Assembly (NCBI RefSeq): GCF_004664715.2
Contig: NC_051075.1
Location: forward strand, 27,212,715-27,276,714
DNA length: 64,000 nucleotides
Direction: 5' to 3'
Source: Peromyscus leucopus
Lineage: Eukaryota; Chordata; Mammalia; Rodentia; Cricetidae
This document shows positions 1-13,900 of the stretch, piece after piece (positions within the stretch are counted from its first letter, which is position 1; each line of letters begins with the position of its first letter). The notes below the pieces were generated by a model. The model saw only the letters and a program-made list of their open reading frames with translations. It had not been told where the DNA came from and did no database searches. The translations under genes were made by a program, and so were the position numbers.

Positions 1-472
1 TCAATCTGATTGGGGATTTATTAGAGTGGCTTGCAGGCTATGGTCCACTTAGTCCAACAATGGCACTCTACCAACAGAGAGTCCAAAATCCCGTAGTTGC
101 TCAGTCCATGAGGCTGGATGTCTCACCTGATATTCAGAATACACCAGAATCCCAAAGAAGTAGGCTCTAATGCCAGGGAAGAAATGGACTTGGCAGCGAG
201 AGTGAGGGCAAGCAGGCAAAGAGCAAAGCTCCCTTCTTCCATGTCCTCTAGATATGCTGCCACCAGAAGGTGTCCCCATATTGAAAGTGGATCTTCCCAC
301 CTCAAAAGATCTGGGTTAAAGGTGGATCTAAGGCTGGGCGGTGGTGGTGCACACCTTTAATCCCAGCACTCGGGAGGCAGAGGCAGGTGGATCTCTGTGA
401 GTTTGAGGCCAGCCTGGCCTACTGAGTGAGATCTAGGACAGGCACCAAAACTACACAGAGAAACCCTGTCCC

Positions 473-511
<39 letters not shown>

Positions 512-665
512 AACAAAACATAAAAAAGGTGGATCTGAGATCTAGATTAAAGGTGGGTCTTTTCACTTCAAATGATTTAATTAAGAAATATCACTCACAG
601 CTTGCTTGGGTTTTAGTTAATTCCAGATATAATTGATAACCAAGAATAGCCATCACATCAGATAA
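1..665 (-). mobile_element. Rodent LTR-like repeat (reverse orientation) with nested B1
   Basis: Read on the minus strand, the segment has the pattern I remember for a common rodent LTR-like repeat: 'ttggttatcaa', 'ctggaattaactaaaaccca', then 'gatccacctttaa' blocks. A B1 at 332-525 interrupts it. The right end is near 665; the left end is outside the window. Exact family unknown to me. Confidence 0.6.
332..525 (+). mobile_element. B1 SINE with (AAAT)n tail
   Basis: A B1 body beginning ggctgggcggtggtggtgca ends in an (aaat)n tail. It is flanked by the 12-bp target duplication aaaggtggatct at 318-329 and 526-537, so it inserted into the LTR-like repeat. Confidence 0.93.
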
Positions 666-1492
666 TAAAATATTGCATTAGTATTTGAAATATAGTGACT
701 CTTAAGTATTCATTTTTTTTAACTTGAGTAACTGTCAATGAAATTCATTTTTCCTTTGATAAGTTTAAAGCATGTCTGTATCTGAGCACTCTTGAAGTTG
801 TGTAACATTTAACAATAGAAACAAAGTTGTTTCCTACAGTATAAAGTTTAGGGGAGGAGACAAAGGGTAAGTAGTGTGGGATCTTGTGGAATAAGTACTC
901 CAGACACTTGTGAGCCTGGAAGAGAGGAGATGTCGCCAGTGGACTGAAGCCAGGACAATCCTGAAAGGCTTCAATCCTGGTTCTGGTTTGTATTCTAAAA
1001 CCACAAAGTGGGCAGAGGAGCAAGCGAGAGTTTTTCCGAAGCATACGTGGCAGTCAGCAGGTTGTTAAGGGCAACGGCCTGTTGTTTCAGCTCTTCCTCC
1101 AGGTCGTTCTTCCCAGGTAGCAGGTGAAGTGGTGCTTGGCAAATAGGCAGTCCAAGCAGTGCTCTAAGTGAGTCACTAAGTACACCGATAAATCAGAATC
1201 TAATAACTGGTCTTTTCTATCTTTCCTATTTCAGTGGTTAACAAAATTGTCTGCACAGTACATGGAAGGTTCAATAATTTGCCCAAGTTACCTGGCAAAT
1301 GAGTGGTAGGGGGTAGGATGGGCCCTGGGTCTTGGCCAGCCTTTGTCTGTTGTATCAAAGCAGTGTTAATACTGCCTCTGCTGTTAATAGTGGCATGTTT
1401 TGGTCTTTGCTTAAATTTTGTGTTCTGCGGAGAATACATAAACATGAGGTTTTCTGTTAAATTGTTATAAACTGTGTATTTCTTTTACTTAG
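666..1492. other. Intronic stretch without recognised features
   Basis: Moderately GC-mixed sequence. Neither strand gave a domain or repeat I recognise, and no upstream Mia2 exon was found. Confidence 0.4.
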
Positions 1493-1597
1493 GCCAAAAC
1501 GACCTTGAGAATATTTGAAATCAATAAAGAGCGACTTGTAGGAACAATAAAAGATGCCTTGGATGAAACTGCTGAACTTCAGGAAAGCCATAAGCAG
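1493..1597 (+). CDS. Mia2: Mia2 exon (window exon 1), coiled coil
   Basis: The exon is 105 nt, 35 codons, phase 0 at both ends. It follows a pyrimidine-rich tttcttttacttag acceptor and ends in CAG before gtctgt. It encodes a coil with IFEINKERL and IKDALDE, corresponding to the KIFQMNEERL/IKDALNE segment of cTAGE5. It is the first exon recognisable in the window; I found no upstream exon in 1-1490. Confidence 0.88.
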
Positions 1598-2073
1598 GTC
1601 TGTAGTCTAGAGAGACTCTTAGATCTGAATATAGACTTTGATGTTCTGGGTAACTCACAACTGACCATGTGTGGAGTCCTGTAACGAATGAGTCGGCTTT
1701 TGAGAGCGGGCAATCTCCCACGCATGCTTCCTGTTCTCGTAAAGGATTTAGAAGTGTGTCCTTCTGTCTGTCTTCTCCCATGTGAGAAATCAGCCAAGGC
1801 AGTCAGCATTCTGACATTCACAGGAGACAGCAGAAAATATAGTAAGAGTTAATATATTAGCGATTTGGGGCCTAACGGAAGGAGTTCTGGGGGGCCGTAA
1901 AATGGGAAGTTAGCTTCTGTTCTCACCCTCCTCTCACATAGGCGCTCACACATGTATGCTCTCCCTTCTGTTCTCCCAACACAGTGTTTGGCATGAAACT
2001 CTGTCTTCGCTGCCTCCTTTCCCTCCCTTGCTCCCTCTCTCCCTTCCTTCCTATCTACATTGTGCATATTGAG

Positions 2074-2122
<49 letters not shown>

Positions 2123-4952
2123 TTGTGTGAGAGTTTGAGTGTGTACAAGTCATGGCTTGGTGTTGGTCCTTCCTCCACCTTGTTTGAGACAGACTGTCTC
2201 ATTTCTGTTGTGTATGTCCAGGTAGCTAGTCTGCAAGCTTCTTGGGATTCACCTTTCTCTGCCTTCCATCTCTCCGTAAAGCACTGGGATTATAGATGTT
2301 TGTGCTATCCATCTGGCTTTCATGTGCGTTCTGGGAATTTGACTCAGGTCTTCATCAATGGCAACCCTTCATCTTCCCACTCTAGCAATATGAAAATTTC
2401 TGATTACATTATTATGCATCTCAGCCGGGCGGTGGTGGCGGCGCACGCCTTTAATCCCAGCACTCAGGAGGCAGAGGCAGGCGGATTTCTGTGAGTTCGA
2501 GGCTAGCCTGGGCTACAGAGTGAGTTCCAGGAAAGGCACAAAGCTACACAGGGAAACCCTGTCTTGAAAAACCAAAAAAAAAAAAAAAAAACCAAACCAA
2601 AACAACAACAACAAAACATTATTATGAGTCTCTAAATAGTAGTCTGTCTGAGCCACATGATGTGACTTGATTATATATCCTGTGTTGCCCATTTTATTTT
2701 CTTGTTAATAATTGCTTGTTTTCATGTAATACATATTGGTCATCTACCTCTATGCCCTTTGAGAGATGGAAGTGTTTATTATTATCATCATCATCATCAT
2801 CATCATCATTTTAGAGAGACTCTTGTAGTGTAGCTCGGGTCGGCCTGGAGCTCGCTGTGGCCCAGCCTCCTAACTGCTGGGATTACAGCTCTGTGCCATC
2901 ATGCCTGCTGCCACCTCTTCTCTTCCTCTTCATCTGCTTTTATTATTTTGAATTATGTGCATGTGTCTCTTGAGTGTGGATATGTGCATATAATGTCTTC
3001 TTCTGGCCTCCATGGGTGCCTGCACACATATGCACATACCGACACACAGAAACACACATATCCATGCCCCTGTTTTCCCTCCTCCTTTCCTCCCTCTGTC
3101 CTTTCCTAAACATGCATCCACACATCTCATCTTCTGCCATTCATCTCTTATCTTTGGTTGCTTTGTGCAGACATCTAGCTGGAAGTTTCATCCCTACTGG
3201 CTAGCTTCAGTAGTGCTGGAAGGTGCTATGCATACTACCACAGGAAAAAAGTAATCATCAATCTCACCTACGTGCAAACCATGCAGGCTACAATAACAAA
3301 CTGCCTGGCAAGATATGCCCACTGATACGGTAGTGGCATAAATGTTATGAAAGTAACCAACCACTTTTTACTTGGCTTTAAGGCCAGCTCAACAAGATGG
3401 AACCGAGCCCAGCACGGTGACACACACCTTTTATCTCAGTGCTCAAGAGGCAGAGGCAGGTGGGATTCTGTGAGTTCAAGGCCAGTCTGATCTGCATAGT
3501 GAGTTCTAGGACAGCCAGGATTACATACAGAGACTGTCTCAAAAAAAAAAAGGGGGTGGGGTGGGGTAGGGAGGAAATCCATTCCTGACATTGTCAAGAA
3601 GGCCTCTGGTCTCTACACACAGTTACACATATGTATCCACATGCACACATTAACACACTCACACAAACACACAAAAATCAGTAAACAAAAATTTTAAATT
3701 ATCACAATAAATATATGAAATAATTGTAGTAACCCACAGAATCGAGAGGAGTTTCCAGAATGAAAGTGTCCAACGTAGCATATAAAAGACACGATTTGGG
3801 ACACGTTGTCATATAATCTCAGAGAGCTAAAGACAACAGAGAGATATTAACAGATTGTGAAGAAGAAGAAAAGAGCAGGAAACAAAGAAGGCTCCATCAA
3901 AACAAAAACAAAACCCCCGAGTGTCTAAATATCAGAACCATGAAAGAGGACAAGGAGCTGCATGTATTGTTCTCCAAGACGTCTTTTTTGTTGTTGTTGT
4001 TTTTGGAGACAGGGTTTCTCTGTGTAGCTTTGGTGCCTGTCCTGGAACTCACTTGGTAGCCCAGGCTGGCCTCGAACTCACAGAGATCCACCTGCCTCTG
4101 CCTCCTGAGTGCTGGGATTAAAGGCGTGCGCCACCACAACACAGCTCTAAGATGTCTTGATCTCAGTTTTGAACACCTATATCAGGCTTCTCTCAACCAC
4201 TCACAACTCCAACTCCAGAGGATTCAACACCTTCTCCTGGCCTCTGAGGGCATCTTCATCATGAGTACAAATGCACACAAGTGCAAACACATTCACATAA
4301 TTAAAATAATAATTTTTAAAATGAAATCTTCTTTTAAAAAAATGGAAGATAACAAGAGATTTTCAGCTATGCTATCTCTTTTTGAAATTACTTCCTGTAC
4401 TTCATTATCTGAAAGTTAATCAAAATAACTAACCACAGAAGAGCAAGTCTTCGGTACAGGAAATAGAGTGTTTAAGACGAGAAAACAAGAATCCTTGATG
4501 GCAGAGTCAACTATAGTCTCAAGACAACAAAGCCCAGCAGATCTACAGAATTTGTTCTTTTTTGTCTGTCTGTTTGTTTTTTTTTTTTTTGGTTTTTCGA
4601 GACAAGGTTTCTCTGTGTAGCTTTGCGCCTTTCCTGGGACTCACTTGGTAGAGAAACAGGGTTTCTCTGCATGGCCCTGCTTGTCCTGGAACTCACTCTG
4701 TAGCCCAGGCTGGCCTTGAACTCACAGAGATCCACCTGGCTCTGCCTCCCGAGTGCTGGGATTAAAGACGTGCGCCACCGCCGCCGCCACCACCACCACC
4801 CGGCTTGTCTGTTTTTTGAGACAGGGTTTATTTATGTAGTGCTATCTGTTCTGGAACTTGTTTTGTTGGTCAAGCTGGCCTTAAACTCACAGAGATGTCT
4901 GTTCCCTGAGTGCTCAGATTAAAGGTGTGCAGCACCACTGCCCAGCAGAACA

Positions 4953-4992
<40 letters not shown>

Positions 4993-7900
4993 TAAAGATT
5001 TATTTATTTATTATGTATACAGTATTCTGCCTGAATGTGTCCCTGGAGGCCAGAAGATGGCACCAGATCTCATTACAAGTGGTTGTGAGCCATCACGTGG
5101 GTGCTGAGAATTGAACTCAGGACCTCTGGAAGAGCAGTCGGTGCTCTTAACCACTGAGCCATCTCTCCAGCCCAGAACACATTCTTATTAGACCGAGAGT
5201 AACTAAGTTCCCAAGAAAAATGGCTTCCAGAAGGAAATGAAGGGAGGAGAGATAGCTCAGTGTTTGAGTGCCTGTTGATCCGAATTCGAATTCTGTGGGG
5301 CATCTGGTGCCTCTGGCCTCCAAAGGCCCCAGGGCAGCGGCAGGGAACTGATGTGGGTAAAAGCAGTGCACACTTTTACCTGCTCAGTTGTTTCTCCCGT
5401 CCCCCGGTTCTTCCCTTTTGGTTTCCACTCATCCACCTGTTAGTGCTGCTTTCAAATCATGAGCCTTTCTGGACCATGTCAAATCGTCTTATTCACTACT
5501 TTTCCACCTGGCTTAGGCTTCTTCTGTGTGTTATCTGTGTCTTTTATCACAGTGTGTCTCTTCCCCCCCCCTTCTCTCTCTGTCCTTCTCTGTGTGGGTT
5601 GACGCCTCTTCCTTCTATACCTTTGTTCTGTCATCTTAGATTTCAGAGAACGTGGTGGTGGTGACCCTGTTTTAAATTTCCCTTGCTGTAATCAAAAGTG
5701 CCTCTCCATTTCAGACCAAGTCCTACCATGTAGCCCAAGCTAGACTAACACTCACAGTGCAGTTCGGCTGGCGTTTTCTATCTAGACTATCGAGATTAAC
5801 AGTATTCTTCAGAGTTACCTGAAGACAGGTAACCCTGAACAAAACAGCATGGTGACTGAAAAATATTAAGGTAAGTCAGATCTGGCATATTATATGGGGT
5901 ACAAAGACAGAAAGAGTTGACTAAATTTATCAGGTAAGTGTATGTCAAAAACCTTGTACTTGATAAGAATTTACCTTGTAAATCAGTTGGAGAATACTTA
6001 TTTATTTTACAGTGTTCTGTTTTGAAAGTTCTTTATAAAAGGGAGCCACATCTGACTTACTTTTTTTAAGTAGCAGCCCTACCTTCTTAATATTTTTAAT
6101 GATCTTATAATGATCTAAATATTTAAGTGAATGCATCTAAACATTGTTATCTCTCACATCCTTGTTATTGTTTTCCTATCAGCTTTTACAGGAAGCTGAA
6201 GTAATGAGAGAAAAAGTGAATGAACTCAATAAACAGAAAGTAAAATCTGAAGAATCCAAAGTACAGGCAGAGCAAGTTCTAAATGATAAAGACAATCAGA
6301 TCAAGGTAAACGGCCTTTTGGCTTTCGTGACTAGTTGGCCACAATTTTACTTCTACTTGGAAATTCAAACACTTTTAACAGCTTTTATTGCTATTGTGTC
6401 TTTTGTCACATTTCAGGTGCTTTTTGATGATAGATTTGTAATATGTATGTTAATATTCCATGGATTGTCCTGTAGTATTTTAGCCTGGCATTTATCAATA
6501 AAGAAAGAAAATAATGATTTTTACCTTTTCTTGTTATACTGACATCCACTGCTATTGGTTAAAAAATTGGGTTTATAGTTTATATGTATTGGCTGAATAT
6601 TCTTTGTATCTCTACCAAGTTTGTGATACTTGTTTTGTTGATACAAAAGCTTTTTAAAAAATTGAAACTCAGGCTGGGGAGGTGGCTCACTGGATAAATC
6701 AGATGTTTCATAAGCCCAGTGATGTGAGTTCAGCTCCCCAGAGCCCTAAAAGCTGATTATAGTAGCATAGTAAGTATCTAATGCCAGTGCTGTGTGGTAG
6801 AGAGAGGGAGACAGAGTCTGGACTCTACAGAAGTTTGAGGCGTGGAGAGACCTGTCTCAAACAAGGTAGAAAGGAATGGACTGACCCCGAAGCTTGTCTT
6901 CTGATCTCTGTAGGTTTGTTGTGCTGTGTGTACCTGAACCCATATATACCCATACATATGGCTCTCGGGTCACACACACATACACTAACTGGAACTTGAC
7001 TCTAATTATAGGAATAAAATAATTGACATTATATAGGCCATTGAGAGCACTCTGGGTAAAAGCACTTGCTGTACAGTCCTGACAATCTTGAGTTCATTTC
7101 ATTCTTAGGACTCACATTGTGGAAGGAGAGAATTGCCTCTCATAAATTGCCCTCTGACCTTCCTGTATATGCCGTGACACATGTTGTTCCCTACCTAGAT
7201 AAATAAATGTAAAAAATAATAAAGATGGGGCTAGAGTGATGGCTGAGTGGTTAAGAGCACCAACTGCTCTTCCAGAGGTCCTGAGTTCAATTCCCAGCAC
7301 CCACGTGATGGCTCACAACCACTTGTAATGAAATTTGGTGCCCTCTTCTGGCCTGCAGGGACACATGCAGGCAGAATACTGTATACATAATAAATAAATA
7401 AATCTTTAAAAAAATAATAAAGATGTTTTCAAGAGATTCTAGCTTTAGTTTTATTTACAGTTTGCCATATAGTTGACTCTCTGTATCTCTCTGAATTCAA
7501 CCAATCACAGAGCGGTGCCCTTAACAATTTTGGGCTGACAAGAGGGTTTATTGAGTGAAAGTGCCTGCCTCATAAACCTGATGACCCGAGTTTGATCCCC
7601 AAACCACATAAAATAAAAGGAGCAAATCACCTGACTTCTGTTGTCCTCTGACTTCATGTGCTTGCCCTACTTACCTAATGTGCAGACATACCAAAACAAA
7701 CACTAATAATAACTAGAAGAAAAACATTGCATCTGTACTGTGCACATAGACTTTCCCCGCCATTCCCTGAATGATACAGTAAAGCAGCTGTTAATGTAGC
7801 ATCTGTGCTGTATTAGTTATTATGAGTAATCTGGAAGCGGTTTGATGTCTATAGGAAGATACATACAGGTTTATGCAGGTACTGTTATTTTATGTAAAGG

Positions 7901-10900
7901 GACTTGAGCACCCATGGAGTTTGTGTCCACGCAGTGGTAGTGGCAGGCATCCTGGAGCCGGTGCTCTGGGTGCGGAGGGATGACTGTACTTCTCTAAACT
8001 TCCTTCTTCTACTTAAGAAGCTTACGATTCTTCCTAAATAGAAAAGGAATGGGATGTGAACACTCAGCACTGCTCAGAGCTGGAGGGCATTTTATTTGTA
8101 CCAGAAACCTTGAAGGAAGGGAAGAGATTAGCAAGTAGTTTTAGATGGCCCTTGCAGAGAAATGCATGGTGCATAGTCATCTTGTTACTTGGTTGGTTTT
8201 GGACAATAAGCTCAGAAGAAACACTAACCTATATTACTAGAAAGTGTTCCTTACTTCAGAAGATTAAAAAAAAAAACCGTTGCTGAGCCGGGCATGGTGG
8301 CGCACGCCTTTAACCCCAGCAGGTGGGTCTCTGAGCTCCAGGCTAGCCAGGGCTACATGGAGACTGTCTGAACACCAACAACAAACGCTGTTGGAGAACT
8401 TGCAGTGCTCCATTGAGATTCTTTTACAGTGTGTCTTTGTCTTAGTCGAACTCTTCAGCTACTTTTATTTGAATAAATCAAGAATCTATGGCTTATTTTT
8501 TTTTTTGTGGGTATATGCATGTGAGTTTCATTGCCCTGGGGGAGCAGAGTGTTGGGTTCCCTGTAGCTGAGGTTACAGGTAATTGTGAGCTGCTGGGTGT
8601 GGGTGCTGGGAATTGAATTGAATTTGGGCCTTCTGCAAGAGTAATAGCTGCTCTTAAGTGCTGAGCCATCTCCCTAGCCAGAGATGTTAATTTTTTTTAC
8701 TTGTGTATATTTGTATGTGCCCGTGTGTGGGTATGTGCATATGAGTGCAGTGCCTGTGCTGGGGGCTGTGATTTTTTTTAAAAATAGATTTTGTGTCTCT
8801 CAGAGATTTAATATCACACAACTTTTACCCCCATTTGTTAATGACCATTCTTTTATTTATTTATTTTTTTTTTTTTGTTTTTTTAAAAGATAGGTTTTCT
8901 CTGTATACTTTTGGTGCCTGTCCTGAAACTCACTCTGTAAACCAGGCTGGCCTCGAACTCACAGAGATCCTCCTGGCTCTGCCTCCTGAGTGCTGGGATC
9001 AAAGGTGTGCGCCACCACCTCCTGGCTTACTTTTAATTGTTTTTTAAAACTTCTGAATTTCTGTATTTGTGTATGTCAGTGTGTCAGTGTCACGTGTGCA
9101 AAGGACAGAAGAGGCCATTGGGTTTCCCAGAGCTGGAGTTACACATGGTTGTGAGCCGCCCGATGTGGGTACTGGGAAATGAGCTTAGATCCTTTAGCAG
9201 AGTAACAAGTTTCTAACTGCTGAGCCATCTCTCCAGTCCAACTCTTACTTAGTAAGACGTGTAAGAAAATCATAAGAAAATACTTTCGGTACTAGGGTGA
9301 TAGTGTAGTGGGTTAGTGCACTTGCTATACAGGCAGGAGAACTGACCTGAGTTTGAATTCTAAGCACCCACTTAAAAGATGAGCATGACTGTGCGTGCCT
9401 GTAAGGCCAGCGCTGGGAACAGAGACAGTGGATCCAAGAGCTTGTTGAGTGGCCAAGCTTCTGAAATAGTGGCATACTGATTCTATGAGAGGTCCTGTCT
9501 CCAGGCAACAAGCTAGAGTGTGATAGAGGAAGACACTTCCTGCTCTTTCAGCCACATGTGCACCTACGTACTCAAGTGCATATGATACACACAAAAGAAA
9601 AGACAATACTTTACTATTTTGTAATCATATAGTGTGGTTAGCAAAAATGAACCATTATAAAATATTGTGTTTGATTTAGTTTTCTCTTCTTTCTTTTTTC
9701 TTGGGATACAACATCTCACGAGGTAGCCCTAGCTTTCCAGAACTCACTTTGTAGACCAGGATGGCCTCAAACTCACAGAGATCTGCCTGCCTCTGCCTTC
9801 TGAGTGCTGGGATTAAAGATGTTGTACCATGCTAGGCAAGTTTTGTCTTTTATTTTTTAGGGTTTAATAGTCAATAAACGTTGCAGTTAAAAAAACCCAA
9901 CAAATATTTTCATTAAGATATATTAAGATATAGCAGGTAGAAAATTAGAGCTCATGAGGAATTATTTATGTAGATTGATTTAATTTTTTTTTAAATTGTA
10001 TCTTAAAACTTATTTGTGGGCTGGGTGGTGGTGGTGCATGCCTTTAATCCCAGCACTCAGGAGGCAAGAGGCAGGTGGATCTCTGTGAGTTCGAGGCCAG
10101 CCTGGTCTACAGAGCGAGATCCAGGAAAGGCACAAAGCTACACAGAGAAACTCTGTCTCGAAAACCCAAAAAAAAAAAAAAAAGTCTTATTTGTGTCTGT
10201 ATGTGTGGGGTTTGTGCACACCATGATGTGTGTGCAGAGTTCAGAGGACAGCTTTTGAGTGGCAGTTCTTCTACCATGTAGGTCTTGGGGTTCAACGCAG
10301 GTCATCAGGCTTAGTGGCCGATGCCTTTACCTGCCGTCTCATTGGCCGGGATTGAATTGTAAACTACTGTGCAGTCCGACATTGAACAGCTGATAGCCTG
10401 AGTCGTTACTTCTCTTTGTTTCCCCCTTTTGCTCACTGTCCAGTCTCTGGTGGAGAGCCTGCTAAAGACGGAGGTTTGGACTGCTGTGTTTGGAGAACAT
10501 GTAGCAGATGACGGTAATCTGGATTGGGAGGTGAAGAGTGACCTAGAAAACGATGCTCACTTAGGTATGGTGACTGCTCCCTTGCTTCCTCTTCATTCCG
10601 CATGTGTTCTGTGCTCCTCGTACCCTTGTACTTGGCACGTTCTGTCCATCTGCCCGAAAATGCCGTGCACTCGAACCACCTCACATAGCTAGACTTTTCT
10701 AGTAAATCCTTTTTTTCCTCTTCAGAGTTGCAGCCTCCTCTCCCTTGTCCTGTGTTATCATACATCTCTTCATGACAACAACTTCAAAATCGTAACCACT
10801 CTGGTGCCTGTCTTTATTGTGAATCATATGAGTGACAGAATAACTAATTCCTGAAGCCCTTTGCTCTAGACAGATTATAGTACTTTAATCTTGGCCACCA

Positions 10901-13900
10901 CAAATTGTTACTGCTGTTGCTGGATATATTATGACAGTCACAAAACTAAGGTTCATTTAGTTTTTTACTGTATTTCCAAACTCAGAGATGCTCCTGCCTC
11001 TGCCTCCCAAGTGCTGGGATTAAAGGTGTGCGCCACCACCGCCCGGCTCCAATGGTGATTCTTGGACTTTGTGTCCTCTTTCTTGGCTCCCTGACGTGCT
11101 GTATAAGTAGTAGACTTCTTATACCCACAGAGCATAGTTTTCAAGTTGTCTAGGAGGGCCTGAAACTGTAGGCCATGCTGAGCGAACTCTCTGTGTACTG
11201 TGCCCTCTCCTGTCCTTACATACTTTTAGAAGTTTAATTGTTTTACTTAGCCACAGTAAGAGATGAGAGCAACAATAACAAAACAGGATAGTTATTACAA
11301 TATACTGTTAGGAAGTGACGGGAGTGTGGTTTCTTCCCATCCCAGTGCTGGAACAGATTGTCTAATCGAGATGGCTGAGTGAGGAGTAGTGAACAGATCC
11401 TGGGTGGGCGCGTCTTGGCGGAAAGCAGTAGGATGGGGGAGATGTCCTCATGCTGCCCAGGACCGCATGTCAAACAGAAGTTAGGAGTTCTCAAGTTGTT
11501 CCCATCCGAGACATGGATGATAGATGACAGGACAAAGGAGGAGGAGGCTGCAGCTCTGAAGAGGTGAAGAAAGCTTTGTCTAGCTGTGGGAGTGCTGAGG
11601 GTGCAGGGCATTTCAGGCAGATGGACAGACTGCCACTAGAACAGATGAGGGGAACTGTGGTAAAGCTACATTTGCAGTTTTTCATTTTTACTTTATCCTG
11701 TAAGTAGTAGTTTTCTCACAGAATTTATACTGAATATTACTTAATTTGGAGTGATGCATCACTAATACTTTGGATGCTGTAATGCCTGAAGAATCTAAGC
11801 ATGGTTAGTTGAGGTGAAGATTCAGTTCTTGTTGGGACTCTGTGGTACTTTGATTGCTTGTAATGTCTAGCTTCCTAAGAGTAGGTCACTCTACCTTATA
11901 CAAATTATTATTTTTTATTTTAATTACTGCTTTTCTGAGGAAGTGTCTCACTGTAGCTCAAGCTGGCCTGGAATTCACTGTGTAGCCCCTTCTGGCCTCA
12001 CTCATGGTAATCCCCATGTCTCAGCTTTGGAGTGTTCAGCACCTCAGCTCCAGACTGTTTATTGTGGCAAGAAGAGGGGTTGTAGGACTAGCTTAGGAAC
12101 TACTGCAGTCGTTTGGATGTCTTCAATAACATGGTTTTATTTTTCTCTGTAGATAATCAGCCCACGGGAGCTTTGAAGAAGCTGATTTATGCCGTTAAGG
12201 TTTGTATTATTATGTAGTATAAAGAGGAGGTGGAGGACCTATAGCAGGGATTCAGTCTAGCTGTCTTTAGTAACCAACCGAAGATCACTTTTATCGTTTC
12301 CTTATAAGGTTATATGAGAAGTGATTAGAATTTTTTTGATTTAATTTATTTATTTGCATTGGTGTTTTGCCAGCACGTATGTCTGTGTGAGGGTGTTGAA
12401 TCCTCTGGAAGTAGAGGTCCAGACTGTTGTGAGCTGCCATGTGGGTGCTGGGAATCAAACCAGGTCCTCTGGAAGAGCAGCCAGCGCTCTTAACTTAGCC
12501 ATCCCTCCAGCCCTAGAATTTACTTTATCAATTGCTTTTTTATAGTAACTGTAGAAATTCACATAATTAGAGAATTTAGAAAAGTTCAAAATTGTACCCT
12601 CATTCCTTAAGTTAAAAATACTTTAAAAATGTTTACTGTATTTATTTCATAGTTCCCATTGTGCAGTGTTTTCCTGCTGCTTCTGTTACTTTGTTTTCTT
12701 CTGGTTTGTTCCTTCTGCCTGTTCTTAGCTAACCTGTGTGAGAAGTCCTGATAATGTAGTGTGAAGGCTGCTTTACAGCAGCTGCATTGATGGCTTTATG
12801 TTTATGATGGCATCATCAGAGGAGAAGCACCTGCAGAGAGTGTGGGGTGTATCAGGAGATGTGTGTGGATTTTATGTAACCTTATTATTGTTTTTTTCCC
12901 CCTTCTCCCCTTCTTTAAAGTTAAATGCTTCTTTAAAAGCCTTAGAAGGAGAAAGAAACCAAATTTACACTCAGTTATCTGAAGTAGATAAAACAAAGGA
13001 GGATCTTACAGGTAAGGTTTCCTCAATGAGTATGTTTCCTTAAGGAGAATGAATTACCTCTGAGTTTTATTGTTTTTGGTAAAGGCATATCAATTTTCTT
13101 ACACTTACAAAATAATTTTTAAAGCATGTAGAACTGTGGATTATGGTCTGTCTTAGTCAATGTTCTATTGCTATGAAGAGACACCATGACCATGGCAACT
13201 TTTATAAGGAAAACATTTAATTGGGGCGTGCTTACAGCTCAGAGTTTTAGTGCCAATAAACTATACACATACATTAAAGCAGAGGACCATACCAGTTCCA
13301 CTACTGAAGATCATTTTCACAATTGCCATTGTCATCATGGTGGGAAGCATGGTGGCACAGGCAGACGTGGATCCGCAGGCAGCAGGAAGAGAGAGGGACA
13401 CTGGGTCAGGCTTAGCATTTGAAACCTCAAAGCCTCCAGTGACTGACACATGACACACTTCCTCCAACAAGGCCACACCTACTCCAACAGAGCCACACCT
13501 CTGAATGGTGCCACCCCCTATGTGCCTATGGGGCCATTTTCATTCAAACCACCACACAGTGTTATATGTGTCCACACAGTGTTACATGTGTAGTATAGTT
13601 TTAGATGTTTGAAAGTATCAAATTGAAATTTTTCTTTGCAATTTTTTTTTTCAATTGAGAAATTGATCTTCAGTAGTGGAACTAGTATGGTCTACTACTT
13701 TATGTGTATGGCTTATTAACATGTATAGGAGTGATGTTAGACCTATAAAAATAAGTTGTTTTTTTTTTATTGAGAGCGTTAAAACAACTTGCTGATAGTG
13801 TTCATATTGAAAAATAAGTTCTTCCAGTTGTATTTGGGATATTTAAAAAGTTAGTATATCATGTCTCATTTTATTAAATAAATAAATTCATATTTTTATA

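Noticed and set aside
745..1180. Minus-strand stretch reading like a coil (LEEELKQQ...) near 1030-1120
   Set aside because: Short, soon closed by stops, no parent gene recognised and no splice or poly-A context; probably chance.
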